Shown: one piece after another, positions 40,445 through 48,140 of the stretch
Layout: each line of letters begins with the position of its first letter
Position numbering within the stretch: the first letter of the stretch is position 1
Source: an uncultured Oscillospiraceae bacterium
GTDB lineage: Bacteria > Bacillota > Clostridia > Oscillospirales > Ruminococcaceae
Length of the DNA stretch: 59,957 nt
Assembly: GCA_949285275.1 (NCBI GenBank)
Contig: CASEBP010000041.1
Coordinates: forward strand, 1 to 59,957
Direction of reading: 5' to 3'
The notes under the pieces: generated by a model
The model's database searches: none
What the model was told of the DNA's origin: nothing
The model's input: only the letters and a program-made list of their open reading frames with translations
Program-made: the position numbers and the translations under genes

Positions 40445-41638
40445 TCAAATTTCCGTTTCGGGAAGAATGCGGCGGCACTCGAGGTAGTATCGTTTATCCC
40501 GCCCCTCCCCCATCGAAAAGCTCTTGCGGACAAAGCAGCCGTGCTTTTGTACCGTCTCAAAGAGGGAACGGCGGTCGAACGGGCCGAAGACGATAGCCAG
40601 GCGGTCGGGCGCTTCGGCGGCGAGCCGGCGGCACTCCTCCTCCCCGTGGACATATTCAAGTGACGCCTCCGGATGGCCGGCGAGCCACCGGTCCAGCTGC
40701 GGCTGCAGAAGCTGCAGATCGGGCGGGCAGGCTGCGTCAAATCCCAGCTCCCGCTGCAGCTGCTGCGGGTCAACCCCCATAACCACCCGGTGGATCGGTT
40801 CAAAGGACAGTGCCGGATCGTGCAGGCTGACCAGTTCGGCCAGCGCCCACCGGGCAGGATGCGTTTGCTGTTCTTCGGGGGAAAGGGTCGGACGAAGCTC
40901 CTCCCAGCAGGCCTTTGCGGCCGCGAAGGAATGGTTCCCGTCCCCCATCGCATAGAGGAAGCCATTCCCCTGGTCCCGCAACAGCTCGAGCTGCTGCGCC
41001 ACCTCGAGCAACAGCTTCGGATCATCCACCCGATAGCCCTCGAGATGGCCGCCGCCCTGCATCAGCGAAAAATCGTACAGACAGGTCAGGCTGTCGCGCT
41101 GTTCCTCCAGCCGGTCCATCAGCCGGTTTTCCCGGTCGTCGATGAGAACCATTACATGGGGCAGCTCAAGCGGCGCGCCCCGGCGGATTGCAACCCGGGG
41201 TGGGAGCCGCTCGATCACCGTCCCTTCGGTTGCCCGGATCATCCCATCCGCCGACGGAGAGAAGTCGTACTGCTCCAGATCGAGGGCGATAACCAGCCCC
41301 CGCCTGACCCCGGTGCTGGTGCGGCGGCGCAGATAGACGAGCATTTCGCCGGCATCGGTCAGAACCCGCCCTTTGAGATAGCGGCGCATCATATCGTGGA
41401 TTCTCCGGGGTGTGGCGGCATTCTGCCGGGAAAGCCAGGCCTCGGGAAGGACCATCCGCAGTGCCGAGGGGGCATCCCCAACAATCTCCTCCACCCGCTC
41501 CCAATAGGCGGGAGAGGAGGTAAACTGGTCACAGGCAATGACCGAAAACCGATGCAGATCGACCCCATCGGCCGGCAGCAGAATCCGGGGAACCGCTGCA
41601 CCGACCTGCGCGAAGGCCTGTTGATATGGCTGTATCAT
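40445..41638 (-). CDS. DUF1015 family protein
   Basis: A 397-residue protein with the DUF1015 pattern: FSVIACDQFTSSPAYWERVE, a central VYLRRRTSTGVRRGLVIALD, YAMGDGNHSFAAAKACWEEL and HPARWALAELVSLHDPALSF with EPIHRVV. The enzymatic role is not established for this type. It follows serA by 12 bp, a gene order often seen in Clostridia, so a link to serine metabolism is likely. GGGAGGAAACGG precedes the start. Confidence 0.88.
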   Translation of the reverse strand: MIQPYQQAFAQVGAAVPRILLPADGVDLHRFSVIACDQFTSSPAYWERVEEIVGDAPSALRMVLPEAWLSRQNAATPRRIHDMMRRYLKGRVLTDAGEMLVYLRRRTSTGVRRGLVIALDLEQYDFSPSADGMIRATEGTVIERLPPRVAIRRGAPLELPHVMVLIDDRENRLMDRLEEQRDSLTCLYDFSLMQGGGHLEGYRVDDPKLLLEVAQQLELLRDQGNGFLYAMGDGNHSFAAAKACWEELRPTLSPEEQQTHPARWALAELVSLHDPALSFEPIHRVVMGVDPQQLQRELGFDAACPPDLQLLQPQLDRWLAGHPEASLEYVHGEEECRRLAAEAPDRLAIVFGPFDRRSLFETVQKHGCFVRKSFSMGEGRDKRYYLECRRILPETEI

Positions 41639-41650
41639 CCGTTTCCTCCC

Positions 41651-42823
41651 TCAGAAAAGCGCCCGCACCCGAACAACCCCGTCGATGGCGGCAATCCGGT
41701 CCAGGCAGGCCCGGTCGGGAGCGGTTGCCAGGTCCAGCATTGTATAGGCCCATTCACCGCGGCTGCTGTTGACCATGTGTTCGATGTTGCAGCCGCTCTC
41801 AGCGAGGGCGGCAGTAATCTGCCCGACCATGTTCTTGATATTGCGGTTAATGATGGTGATCCGGTATCCGCCGGTCCGGGGCATCTCACAGCGCGGCAGG
41901 TTGACCGAGTTGACAATATTGCCATCCTCGATGAGGGCACGCAGCTGCTTCGCAGCCATCTCGGCACAGTTGTCCTCCGACTCAGGGGTGGAAGCGCCCA
42001 GATGCGGGGTGGCGATGACTCCGCGGACCCCCAGAATGCCTTCGTCGGGGAAATCGGTGACATAGTGGCGCAAATGTCCCGATTCAAGCGCGGCAATCAG
42101 CGCCTTCTCGTTGACCAGGCCGCCCCGGGCGATATTGAGCAGCACTGCGCCCTCCTTCATCGAGGCCAGCGCCGTCTCACCAATCATCCCGCGGGTCTGG
42201 TCATTGAGCGGCAGATGCAGCGTGATATAATCGCAGGAGGTGTAGATCTCCTCCAGGCTCTTGACCCGCTCGACCTCACTGGACAGGTGCCAGGCTGCAT
42301 CAACCGACAGATAGGGGTCGTATCCCAGCACCTTCATCCCCAGTCCGTGGACGGCGGCATTGGCGACCATCACCCCAACTGCGCCCAGGCCGATCACCCC
42401 GAGGGTCTTGCCCATCAGCTCGGGGCCAACGAACTGCTTTTTCCCCTTCTCGACCAGCTTTTCGATCCCCTGGGCATGCTCTTCATGCAGCCCGTCGAGC
42501 CAGCGGGTCGCCTCGATGATCCGCCGTCCGGCCAGCAGCATTCCACAGATGACCAGTTCCTTGACGGCGTTGGCGTTGGCGCCGGGGGTATTGAAGACCA
42601 CAATTCCCTGTTCCGTGCAGCGGTCGACCGGGATGTTGTTATAGCCCGCCCCCGCCCGTGCAATTCCCACCAGCTCCGGCGGGAATTCTGCCGAAAGCAG
42701 ATCGGCCGAACGCACAAGGATCCCCTCGTAGTGTTCGGCCGTCTCGGAAAGCTCGTAATGCCGCGGATCGAGATGTCGTTGAACAAGGTCAGAAATCTGA
42801 TTGTACTTTCGGATGGTAAACAT
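41651..42823 (-). CDS. serA: D-3-phosphoglycerate dehydrogenase
   Basis: A 390-residue NAD-dependent dehydrogenase, first step of serine synthesis. Substrate/NAD segments: ILVRSADLL, RAGAGYNNIPVDRCTEQGI, LGVIGLGAVGVMVANAAVHG (Rossmann), LNIARGGLVNEKAL, ATPHLGASTPESEDN (catalytic His), and a C-terminal ACT domain (ITIINRNIKNMVGQITAAL) for serine feedback. The ATG at 42823 follows AAAGGGG. No serC or serB is adjacent; a DUF1015 gene follows. The 5' UTR of about 145 nt has GC hairpins but no riboswitch I recognise. Confidence 0.94.
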   Translation of the reverse strand: MFTIRKYNQISDLVQRHLDPRHYELSETAEHYEGILVRSADLLSAEFPPELVGIARAGAGYNNIPVDRCTEQGIVVFNTPGANANAVKELVICGMLLAGRRIIEATRWLDGLHEEHAQGIEKLVEKGKKQFVGPELMGKTLGVIGLGAVGVMVANAAVHGLGMKVLGYDPYLSVDAAWHLSSEVERVKSLEEIYTSCDYITLHLPLNDQTRGMIGETALASMKEGAVLLNIARGGLVNEKALIAALESGHLRHYVTDFPDEGILGVRGVIATPHLGASTPESEDNCAEMAAKQLRALIEDGNIVNSVNLPRCEMPRTGGYRITIINRNIKNMVGQITAALAESGCNIEHMVNSSRGEWAYTMLDLATAPDRACLDRIAAIDGVVRVRALF

Positions 42824-42974
42824 GGCCGTATTTCCCCTTTCATGCCCGGGCCGCCCGGCACCGGATCCACTCCGGCTGCGGCCCCTTCTCTTCTCTTCCG
42901 TCCCGTCCCCGATCGGACGGGATGTTGAACGGGGCACTTTTGCACATTTTATGGTGAAAGCGCCCATGCCATTC

Positions 42975-43003
42975 ATTATAGCTAACCGCGGCAGCGATTG
43001 CAA
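42975..43003 (-). promoter_or_regulatory. promoter of serA
   Basis: On the minus strand TTGCAA, 17-bp spacer, TATAAT. Confidence 0.8.
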
Positions 43004-43035
43004 GCGACGGCGCAAATTTCCCGGTGAGGGCAGAT

Positions 43036-43064
43036 TTGAAAAGCCGGCCATCCTGTGGTATACT
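43036..43064 (+). promoter_or_regulatory. promoter of rmlA
   Basis: TTGAAA, 17-bp spacer, TATACT. The 300-bp region between serA and rmlA holds only these two divergent promoters and leaders. Confidence 0.75.
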
Positions 43065-43127
43065 ATACAAAATCGCATCGCCGCATCGCTGCTTTTGGTG
43101 TGGAAACGACAGAAAAGGAGCATTTTT

Positions 43128-43985
43128 ATGAAGGGTATCATCCTGGCAGCCGGCAAGGGAACCCGTCTGTATCCAATCACCCGGCCGATCTGCAAGCCGC
43201 TGCTTCCGCTTTATGACAAACCGCTGCTCTACTATCCGCTGTCGGTCCTGATGCAGGCCGGCATCCGTGAGATCCTGATCATCGTCCCGCCCGACGACCA
43301 GGCCCCCTTCGAAAAGCTGCTCGGAGATGGCAGCGCGCTGGGGCTCTCCCTGCAGTACCGCGAGCAGAAGGTGCAGCGCGGCATCGCTGACGCCTTTCTG
43401 GTAGGGGAAGATTTTGTTGCCGGGCAACCGGTCTGTCTGGTGCTGGGGGACAATGTCTTCCACGGGCCTTCCCTGCCCGCCCAGCTTGCCCGCGCCCGCG
43501 CCAACACCGTCGGTGCCACCGTTTTCGGTCTGCCGGTCGAAGATCCGCGCCCGTTCGGCGTCGTGGAATTCGATCAGAACGGTCGCGCCGTCAGCATCGA
43601 GGAAAAGCCGCAGCATCCCAAATCCAACTTCATCGTCCCCGGACTCTATTTCTACGACGGCCAAGCAGTGGAGCTGGCCCGGCGGCTGACCCCCTCAGCC
43701 CGGGGAGAACTGGAGATTACCGCCCTCAACAACCTCTACCTTGAACAGGGACAGCTGTCAGTTGTCCCGCTCGATCAGCAGGTCGTATGGTTTGATGCCG
43801 GCAACGCCGACAGCCTGCTTGATTCGGCCCGGGCGATCCGCGATATCCAGCGCCAAACCGGACGCCTTGTCGCCTGTCCCGAGCAGATCGCCTTTGAACA
43901 GGGCTGGATCACCCGCGAGTCGCTGCGCCAAACCGGAGAGGCGCTGCGGATGACCCGCTATGGCGACTATCTTCTCTCCCTCTGA
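43128..43985 (+). CDS. rmlA: glucose-1-phosphate thymidylyltransferase
   Basis: A 285-residue sugar nucleotidyltransferase making dTDP-glucose. MKGIILAAGKGTRLYPITRP (GXGXRL nucleotide site), KPLLPLYDKPLLYYPLSVLM, VLGDNVFHG, PRPFGVVEFDQNGRAVSIEE, KSNFIVPGLYFYD and VVWFDAGNADSLLDSA fit RmlA. It feeds dTDP-sugar pathways for surface glycans. AAAAGGAG precedes the ATG. A sugar aminotransferase gene follows 141 bp later behind a terminator; rmlB, C and D are not in the window. Confidence 0.93.
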   Translation: MKGIILAAGKGTRLYPITRPICKPLLPLYDKPLLYYPLSVLMQAGIREILIIVPPDDQAPFEKLLGDGSALGLSLQYREQKVQRGIADAFLVGEDFVAGQPVCLVLGDNVFHGPSLPAQLARARANTVGATVFGLPVEDPRPFGVVEFDQNGRAVSIEEKPQHPKSNFIVPGLYFYDGQAVELARRLTPSARGELEITALNNLYLEQGQLSVVPLDQQVVWFDAGNADSLLDSARAIRDIQRQTGRLVACPEQIAFEQGWITRESLRQTGEALRMTRYGDYLLSL

Positions 43986-43997
43986 CCGCATCCGGCC

Positions 43998-44036
43998 GAC
44001 GCCCCGTCCTCCCATCGGAGCCGGGGCGTTTTATTT
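43998..44036 (+). terminator. terminator of rmlA
   Basis: GACGCCCCG ... CGGGGCGTTTTATTTT. Confidence 0.7.
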
Positions 44037-44126
44037 TGCCTCCGGTCATCATCCCGCCCCAGAGCGCATACCTTCATAGGGAGGCGGCCGTTTTGACGCC
44101 ACACGACCGCACAAGGGGGGATCGCT

Positions 44127-45260
44127 ATGGATTTTTCGGGGCTGACCCGGCAGTACCAGGCACTTTCCGGAGCACTGCGTGCCTCGATGGAGGAAGTCCT
44201 GGGGGAGGGGCGCTACATCGGCGGCAGCCAAATCGCCCGGCTCGAGCAGGCGCTCTCCGACCGGACCGGGGTGCGCTACGTCTTCGGCTGCGCCAACGGC
44301 ACCGATGCGCTGACCCTCGCGCTGCTCGCCTTCGGCGCCCGGACAGGGGAGGCGGTATTTCTTCCCTCCTTCACCTTTGCCGCCACCGCCGAGGCAGTCG
44401 CCATGCGGGGGGCAACCCCCATCTTCGTCGAGGTAAATGACAGCTTCACCCTCGACCCCGACGCCCTGGAAAAGGCGGTTGAGCGGGTCCGGCAGGAGGG
44501 CTGGCTGCGTCCCGCCGGCATCGTCGCCGTCGACCTGTTCGGACTGCCCGCCGACTACGCCCGCATTGCTCCGATCGCCCGCCGGGAGGGGATGTGGCTG
44601 CTCGAGGACGCCGCCCAGAGCTTCGGCGCCATCCGGGACGACAGGCCTGCCTGCTCCTTCGGGGAAATCGCTGCAACCAGCTTTTTCCCAACCAAGCCGC
44701 TGGGCTGCTATGGAGATGGGGGCGCGGTCTTCACCCACCGGGCCAGCCGCGCTGCGCTGCTCGATTCGCTGCGGCTGCATGGACGGGGCTCCCACAAATA
44801 CGACCATCGGATTCTGGGCATTAACTCCCGGCTTGACACACTGCAGGCAGCGGTTCTGCTCGAAAAGCTGCAGCTCTTTGATCAGGAACTGGCGCGGCGC
44901 CGGGAGATCGCCGCTTTTTATCACGACCGATTAACCGGGGTGGTCCGAACCCCCGAACCGCCCGAGGATGCCCTGCCCTCCTGGGCCCAATACACCATCC
45001 GGCTTCCCGATGGGACGCAGCGCGACCGGCTCAAGCGCCGGCTGGCCGAACGGGGGATCCCGAGTGCTGTCTACTACCCCCGTCCCCTCCATCTGCAGCC
45101 TGCGCTTGCCTACCTGGGAATCCGCAGGGGGGAGCTTCCCTTCACCGAAGCGCTCTGCGAGCAGGTGCTGAGCCTGCCGATCCATCCCTATCTGACCGAC
45201 GCAGAGGTCGAACAGGTGGCCGATGCGGTCCGGGAAGAGGCCGGACGGACAGACGGCTGA
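44127..45260 (+). CDS. DegT/DnrJ/EryC1/StrS sugar aminotransferase
   Basis: A 377-residue PLP aminotransferase acting on nucleotide-linked keto sugars. EEVLGEGRYIGGSQIARLEQ, ANGTDALTLALLAFG, SFTFAATAEAVAMRGATPIF, LEDAAQSFGA and SFFPTKPLGCYGDGGA with PLP lysine Lys190, then HRILGINSRLDTLQAAVLLE, are typical. It would make an amino sugar for cell-surface glycan; the dTDP-sugar is suggested by rmlA upstream. AAGGGGGG precedes the ATG. Confidence 0.92.
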   Translation: MDFSGLTRQYQALSGALRASMEEVLGEGRYIGGSQIARLEQALSDRTGVRYVFGCANGTDALTLALLAFGARTGEAVFLPSFTFAATAEAVAMRGATPIFVEVNDSFTLDPDALEKAVERVRQEGWLRPAGIVAVDLFGLPADYARIAPIARREGMWLLEDAAQSFGAIRDDRPACSFGEIAATSFFPTKPLGCYGDGGAVFTHRASRAALLDSLRLHGRGSHKYDHRILGINSRLDTLQAAVLLEKLQLFDQELARRREIAAFYHDRLTGVVRTPEPPEDALPSWAQYTIRLPDGTQRDRLKRRLAERGIPSAVYYPRPLHLQPALAYLGIRRGELPFTEALCEQVLSLPIHPYLTDAEVEQVADAVREEAGRTDG

Positions 45261-45276
45261 CCTTTTCCCCGGGACG

Positions 45277-45320
45277 AAAGGACCGCCCCTCCTGCTGGGA
45301 GGGACGGTCCTTTGATTTTT
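45277..45320. terminator. terminator between the sugar aminotransferase and a convergent gene
   Basis: AAAGGACCGCCCCTCC/GGGAGGGACGGTCCTTT (one mismatch) with T-rich DNA on both sides. Confidence 0.75.
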
Positions 45321-45325
45321 GGGGG

Positions 45326-45787
45326 TCAGGGCAACAGCGCAAGCCGCTCCTCCAGCAGCACCCCGATTTCGCCCTTTACGTCGATCCGCTGCTGCTGCAC
45401 GGCAACGGCCTCTTCCCAGGCCTGGGAGGCGGCAGAGAGATCGCCGGCCTTTTTTTGGCTCTGGGCAAGGGCTTTTGCCGCGATGATCTCCTCGCGGGTC
45501 CCTTCGAGCGCCTGACGCTGGGCCTCAATCTGCCCGGCAAGCTGCGCCAGCTTCTCCTTGATTTCACGGGTCAGCTCCCCTTCGTCCCGGGCCGCCTGAC
45601 GGGCCGCCTTCCATTCGGTGCGAAGCGCCTGATTGGCAGCACTCTGCTCCTTCAGCTCGGTCTGATTGGTTCGAAAGGCCTCCTTCTGCGCGCGCATCTC
45701 TTCCCGCTCCGGGGAAGCTGCCGACGCTCCAACGGCCATCGTTGCAGCCAGCACGCCGGCGACAGATATTGCTATCCAACGTTTCAT
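45326..45787 (-). CDS. small exported coiled-coil protein
   Basis: A 153-residue protein with a signal peptide (MKRWIAISVAGVLAATMAVG, cleavage near ASAAS) followed by almost continuous charged helix: PEREEMRAQKEAFRTNQTEL, KEKLAQLAGQIEAQRQALEG, TREEIIAAKALAQSQKKAGD. No transmembrane anchor or lipobox. It resembles short exported alpha-helical proteins; a Spy/CpxP-like chaperone is a loose analogy only. The ATG at 45787 follows GGAAAGGAAG. It is divergent from the two-component genes at 45949 and 46647, which may regulate it. Confidence 0.7.
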   Translation of the reverse strand: MKRWIAISVAGVLAATMAVGASAASPEREEMRAQKEAFRTNQTELKEQSAANQALRTEWKAARQAARDEGELTREIKEKLAQLAGQIEAQRQALEGTREEIIAAKALAQSQKKAGDLSAASQAWEEAVAVQQQRIDVKGEIGVLLEERLALLP

Positions 45788-45890
45788 ACCATCTCTTCCT
45801 TTCCGCAGGAAATCGCTCCTGCTGGTTGCATTGTACCATCCGCGGTCTCGGCGGTTCGACGGAGGAGATGCGGCAATCCTGCGGCAAAAC

Positions 45891-45919
45891 TTTACCAGGC
45901 TGTCTCTGCATGGTATGAT
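45891..45919 (+). promoter_or_regulatory. promoter of the two-component operon
   Basis: TTTACC, 17-bp spacer, TATGAT, 30 bp before the start codon. Confidence 0.6.
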
Positions 45920-45948
45920 AACGGTAATAGATTCCGGAGGTGAAGCCG

Positions 45949-46650
45949 GTGGCACAGACAATTTATCTCGCCGATGACGAAAAGAATATCCGCGACCTGA
46001 TCGAAACCTTTCTGACACAGGAGGGATTTTCGGTCAGCGTCTTTCCCGACGGAGATGCGCTGCTTGCGGCCTGCAGCTGCACCCCTCCCGACCTGGTTAT
46101 CCTCGATATCATGATGCCCGGCACCGACGGGCTGAGCGTCTGCTCCCAGCTGCGGCGGTCCTTTGCCGACCTGCCAATCATCATCGTCTCCGCCAAGGAC
46201 ACCCCTCTCGACCGGGTGACCGGGCTGATGCTCGGCAGCGACGATTATCTGGTCAAGCCGTTTCTCCCGCTCGAGCTGGTTGCTCGGGTGCGGGCGCTGC
46301 TGCGGCGTTCGTCGCGGGAACCGTCCGCCCATCCCTCCGGTGAATACCAGTACGGACCGCTCGTCCTCTCCTGTGCGCTGCGGACGGCCAGCCTGTCGGG
46401 GGAACCGTTTGCACTGACCCCAACCGAATTCGATTTTCTCGCCTATCTGCTCCAAAACCAGGGCCGGGCGGTCGGACGGGAAGAATTGCTGCGCGCCCTG
46501 TGGCAGTTTGACTGGCAGGCGGACACCCGCGCGGCAGACGATCTCGTCAAGCGGCTGCGCCGCAAGCTGCGGGAGAAGAACTCCCCTGTGACCATCCAGA
46601 CGGTCTGGGGGTTCGGGTTCCGGCTCGCACTCGAGGGGGAGATGCCATGA
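45949..46650 (+). CDS. OmpR/PhoB-type response regulator
   Basis: A 233-residue regulator: receiver domain with acidic pair Asp9/Asp10, phosphorylation site Asp53 in LVILDIMMPG, and DYLVKPF; then a winged-helix DNA-binding domain (LTPTEFDFLAYLLQNQGRAV, VKRLRRKLREKNSPVTIQTV, WGFGFRL). The start is GTG at 45949 with GGAGG 8 nt upstream; a GTG at 45940 overlaps that site. Its stop overlaps the kinase gene as ATGA. Confidence 0.93.
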   Translation: MAQTIYLADDEKNIRDLIETFLTQEGFSVSVFPDGDALLAACSCTPPDLVILDIMMPGTDGLSVCSQLRRSFADLPIIIVSAKDTPLDRVTGLMLGSDDYLVKPFLPLELVARVRALLRRSSREPSAHPSGEYQYGPLVLSCALRTASLSGEPFALTPTEFDFLAYLLQNQGRAVGREELLRALWQFDWQADTRAADDLVKRLRRKLREKNSPVTIQTVWGFGFRLALEGEMP

Positions 46651-48074
46651 AACGAAGCAGTATTCTTCGGCGGATCCTGCTGCCGGCAGCAATCTTTCTG
46701 CTGTTGCTGCCGCCGATCTCCTATTTAATTTTTCAGCGTGCTGCGGGGGAATACGCCCTGAGCCTTGCCCGCCGCGACCTGCGCGAGCTGCAAAAGGAGG
46801 TCCTTCCGCTGATCGAGGAAACCTTCGGCGTCCTGCAGGACACATCCGAGGAAATCGAAGCTGCACAGTCGAAGGAATTCCTCTCCCGGATCAAGCCGGT
46901 ACTGCGGGACCGGGCCGGCAACGCCGCCATGCTGATCCTCAACAACCGGCTGGAGATCGTCTATCCCCGGGATGAGGAGGAACTGATCGGAGTTGAACCG
47001 CTCGCCGAGGCATGCTCCCGTCTCATCCTCGCCAGGCAGGAAAAACCGGCCGATGGAATCTACACCGTCACAGCCGGCGAAGGGGGAGCAACCTTTCTGG
47101 TTGACTTCTTCGAGGTACCGGGCGGCACCCGCCTGCGGGCCAAATACCTGCTGGCCTACAGCCCGGTCATGGAGATCGGCGGATGGATCGACGGAGCTTC
47201 GCGTCTGATGCTGCTGATCTCGGCGGGCTTCGCGCTGCTGACCCTTGGGATGCTCTGGATGACCGCCCGCAGCATCTCCCAACCGATCCATCGTCTCTGT
47301 CGGGAGGCAGAGCGGATCGGCGGCGGAGACTTCGCCGAGATTGAGCCGGCCTTCAGGTTGGCCGAGCCGGAGGAGCTGCGGCTGGCAATGAACGCGATGT
47401 CCCGACGGTTGATGCACGCCGAAGACGCGCAGCGGGACTTTTTCCAGAACGTTTCGCATGAGCTGCGTACCCCGTTGATGTCCATCAGCGGCTACGCGCA
47501 GGGCATCGAACGCGGGGTGTTTACCCAACCGGAGCAGGCCGCCCGTACCATCCTCGACGAAAGCGCCCGGCTTACCGATCTGGTAAACAGCCTGCTGACC
47601 CTCTCCCGGCTTGAGAGCAGCGGACAGTCTGTGCAGCGAGTCCCTGTCCGAATCGACGGACCAATCGAGGATTCTCTCGATCGTGTCAGCGGACTGGCGC
47701 TGAAATCAGGGGTAACTCTCTCGCTCGAGGAATTCGATCACAGCCTCATGGCCGTCGGCGAAGAGGACCTGATCTCCAAGGTACTGGAAAATCTGCTGAC
47801 CAACGCAATCCGCTACGCAAAGACCCGGGTGGTGACCGCCGTCTCCGTATCCGACAGCCATCTGCAGATCAGCGTCACCGACGATGGTGCAGGCATCGCT
47901 GAACAGGACCTTCCCCATCTGTTTGAACGCTGCTACAAGGGACCGGGCGGCAACTTCGGCATCGGTCTGGCCATCGCACGATCCGCGGCGGTCAATATGG
48001 GTGCAACCCTCTCGGCTGGGAATCTCCCTGAAGGCGGCGCCCGCTTTACCTTGACCCTCGACCGCACCCCGTAA
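46647..48074 (+). CDS. sensor histidine kinase
   Basis: A 475-residue membrane kinase: helices at about 9-29 and 187-207 enclose an extracytoplasmic sensor domain of about 155 residues, then a HAMP region (SISQPIHRLCREAERIGGGD), HisKA with His271 in FFQNVSHELRTPL, and HATPase_c with the N box ENLLTNAIRYA, DDGAGI, FERCYKG and FGIGLAIA. The stimulus is unknown. It partners the regulator just upstream. Ends in a strong terminator. Confidence 0.93.
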   Translation: MKRSSILRRILLPAAIFLLLLPPISYLIFQRAAGEYALSLARRDLRELQKEVLPLIEETFGVLQDTSEEIEAAQSKEFLSRIKPVLRDRAGNAAMLILNNRLEIVYPRDEEELIGVEPLAEACSRLILARQEKPADGIYTVTAGEGGATFLVDFFEVPGGTRLRAKYLLAYSPVMEIGGWIDGASRLMLLISAGFALLTLGMLWMTARSISQPIHRLCREAERIGGGDFAEIEPAFRLAEPEELRLAMNAMSRRLMHAEDAQRDFFQNVSHELRTPLMSISGYAQGIERGVFTQPEQAARTILDESARLTDLVNSLLTLSRLESSGQSVQRVPVRIDGPIEDSLDRVSGLALKSGVTLSLEEFDHSLMAVGEEDLISKVLENLLTNAIRYAKTRVVTAVSVSDSHLQISVTDDGAGIAEQDLPHLFERCYKGPGGNFGIGLAIARSAAVNMGATLSAGNLPEGGARFTLTLDRTP

Positions 48075-48086
48075 CCTCACGCAAAC

Positions 48087-48119
48087 AAAAAGCCCGAACC
48101 GGACGGTTCGGGCTTTTTT
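48087..48119. terminator. bidirectional terminator after the two-component operon
   Basis: AAAAAGCCCGAACCG...CGGTTCGGGCTTTTTT. Confidence 0.85.
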
Positions 48120-48140
48120 GCAGCGTCGCCGCGAAGGGGA

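Noticed and set aside
40673..42928. A 751-codon frame on the plus strand
   Set aside because: Antisense to DUF1015 and serA, low-complexity and without a ribosome binding site.
42824..42968. Riboswitch or T-box in the serA leader
   Set aside because: GC hairpins are present but none of the conserved motifs of known leader RNAs could be found.
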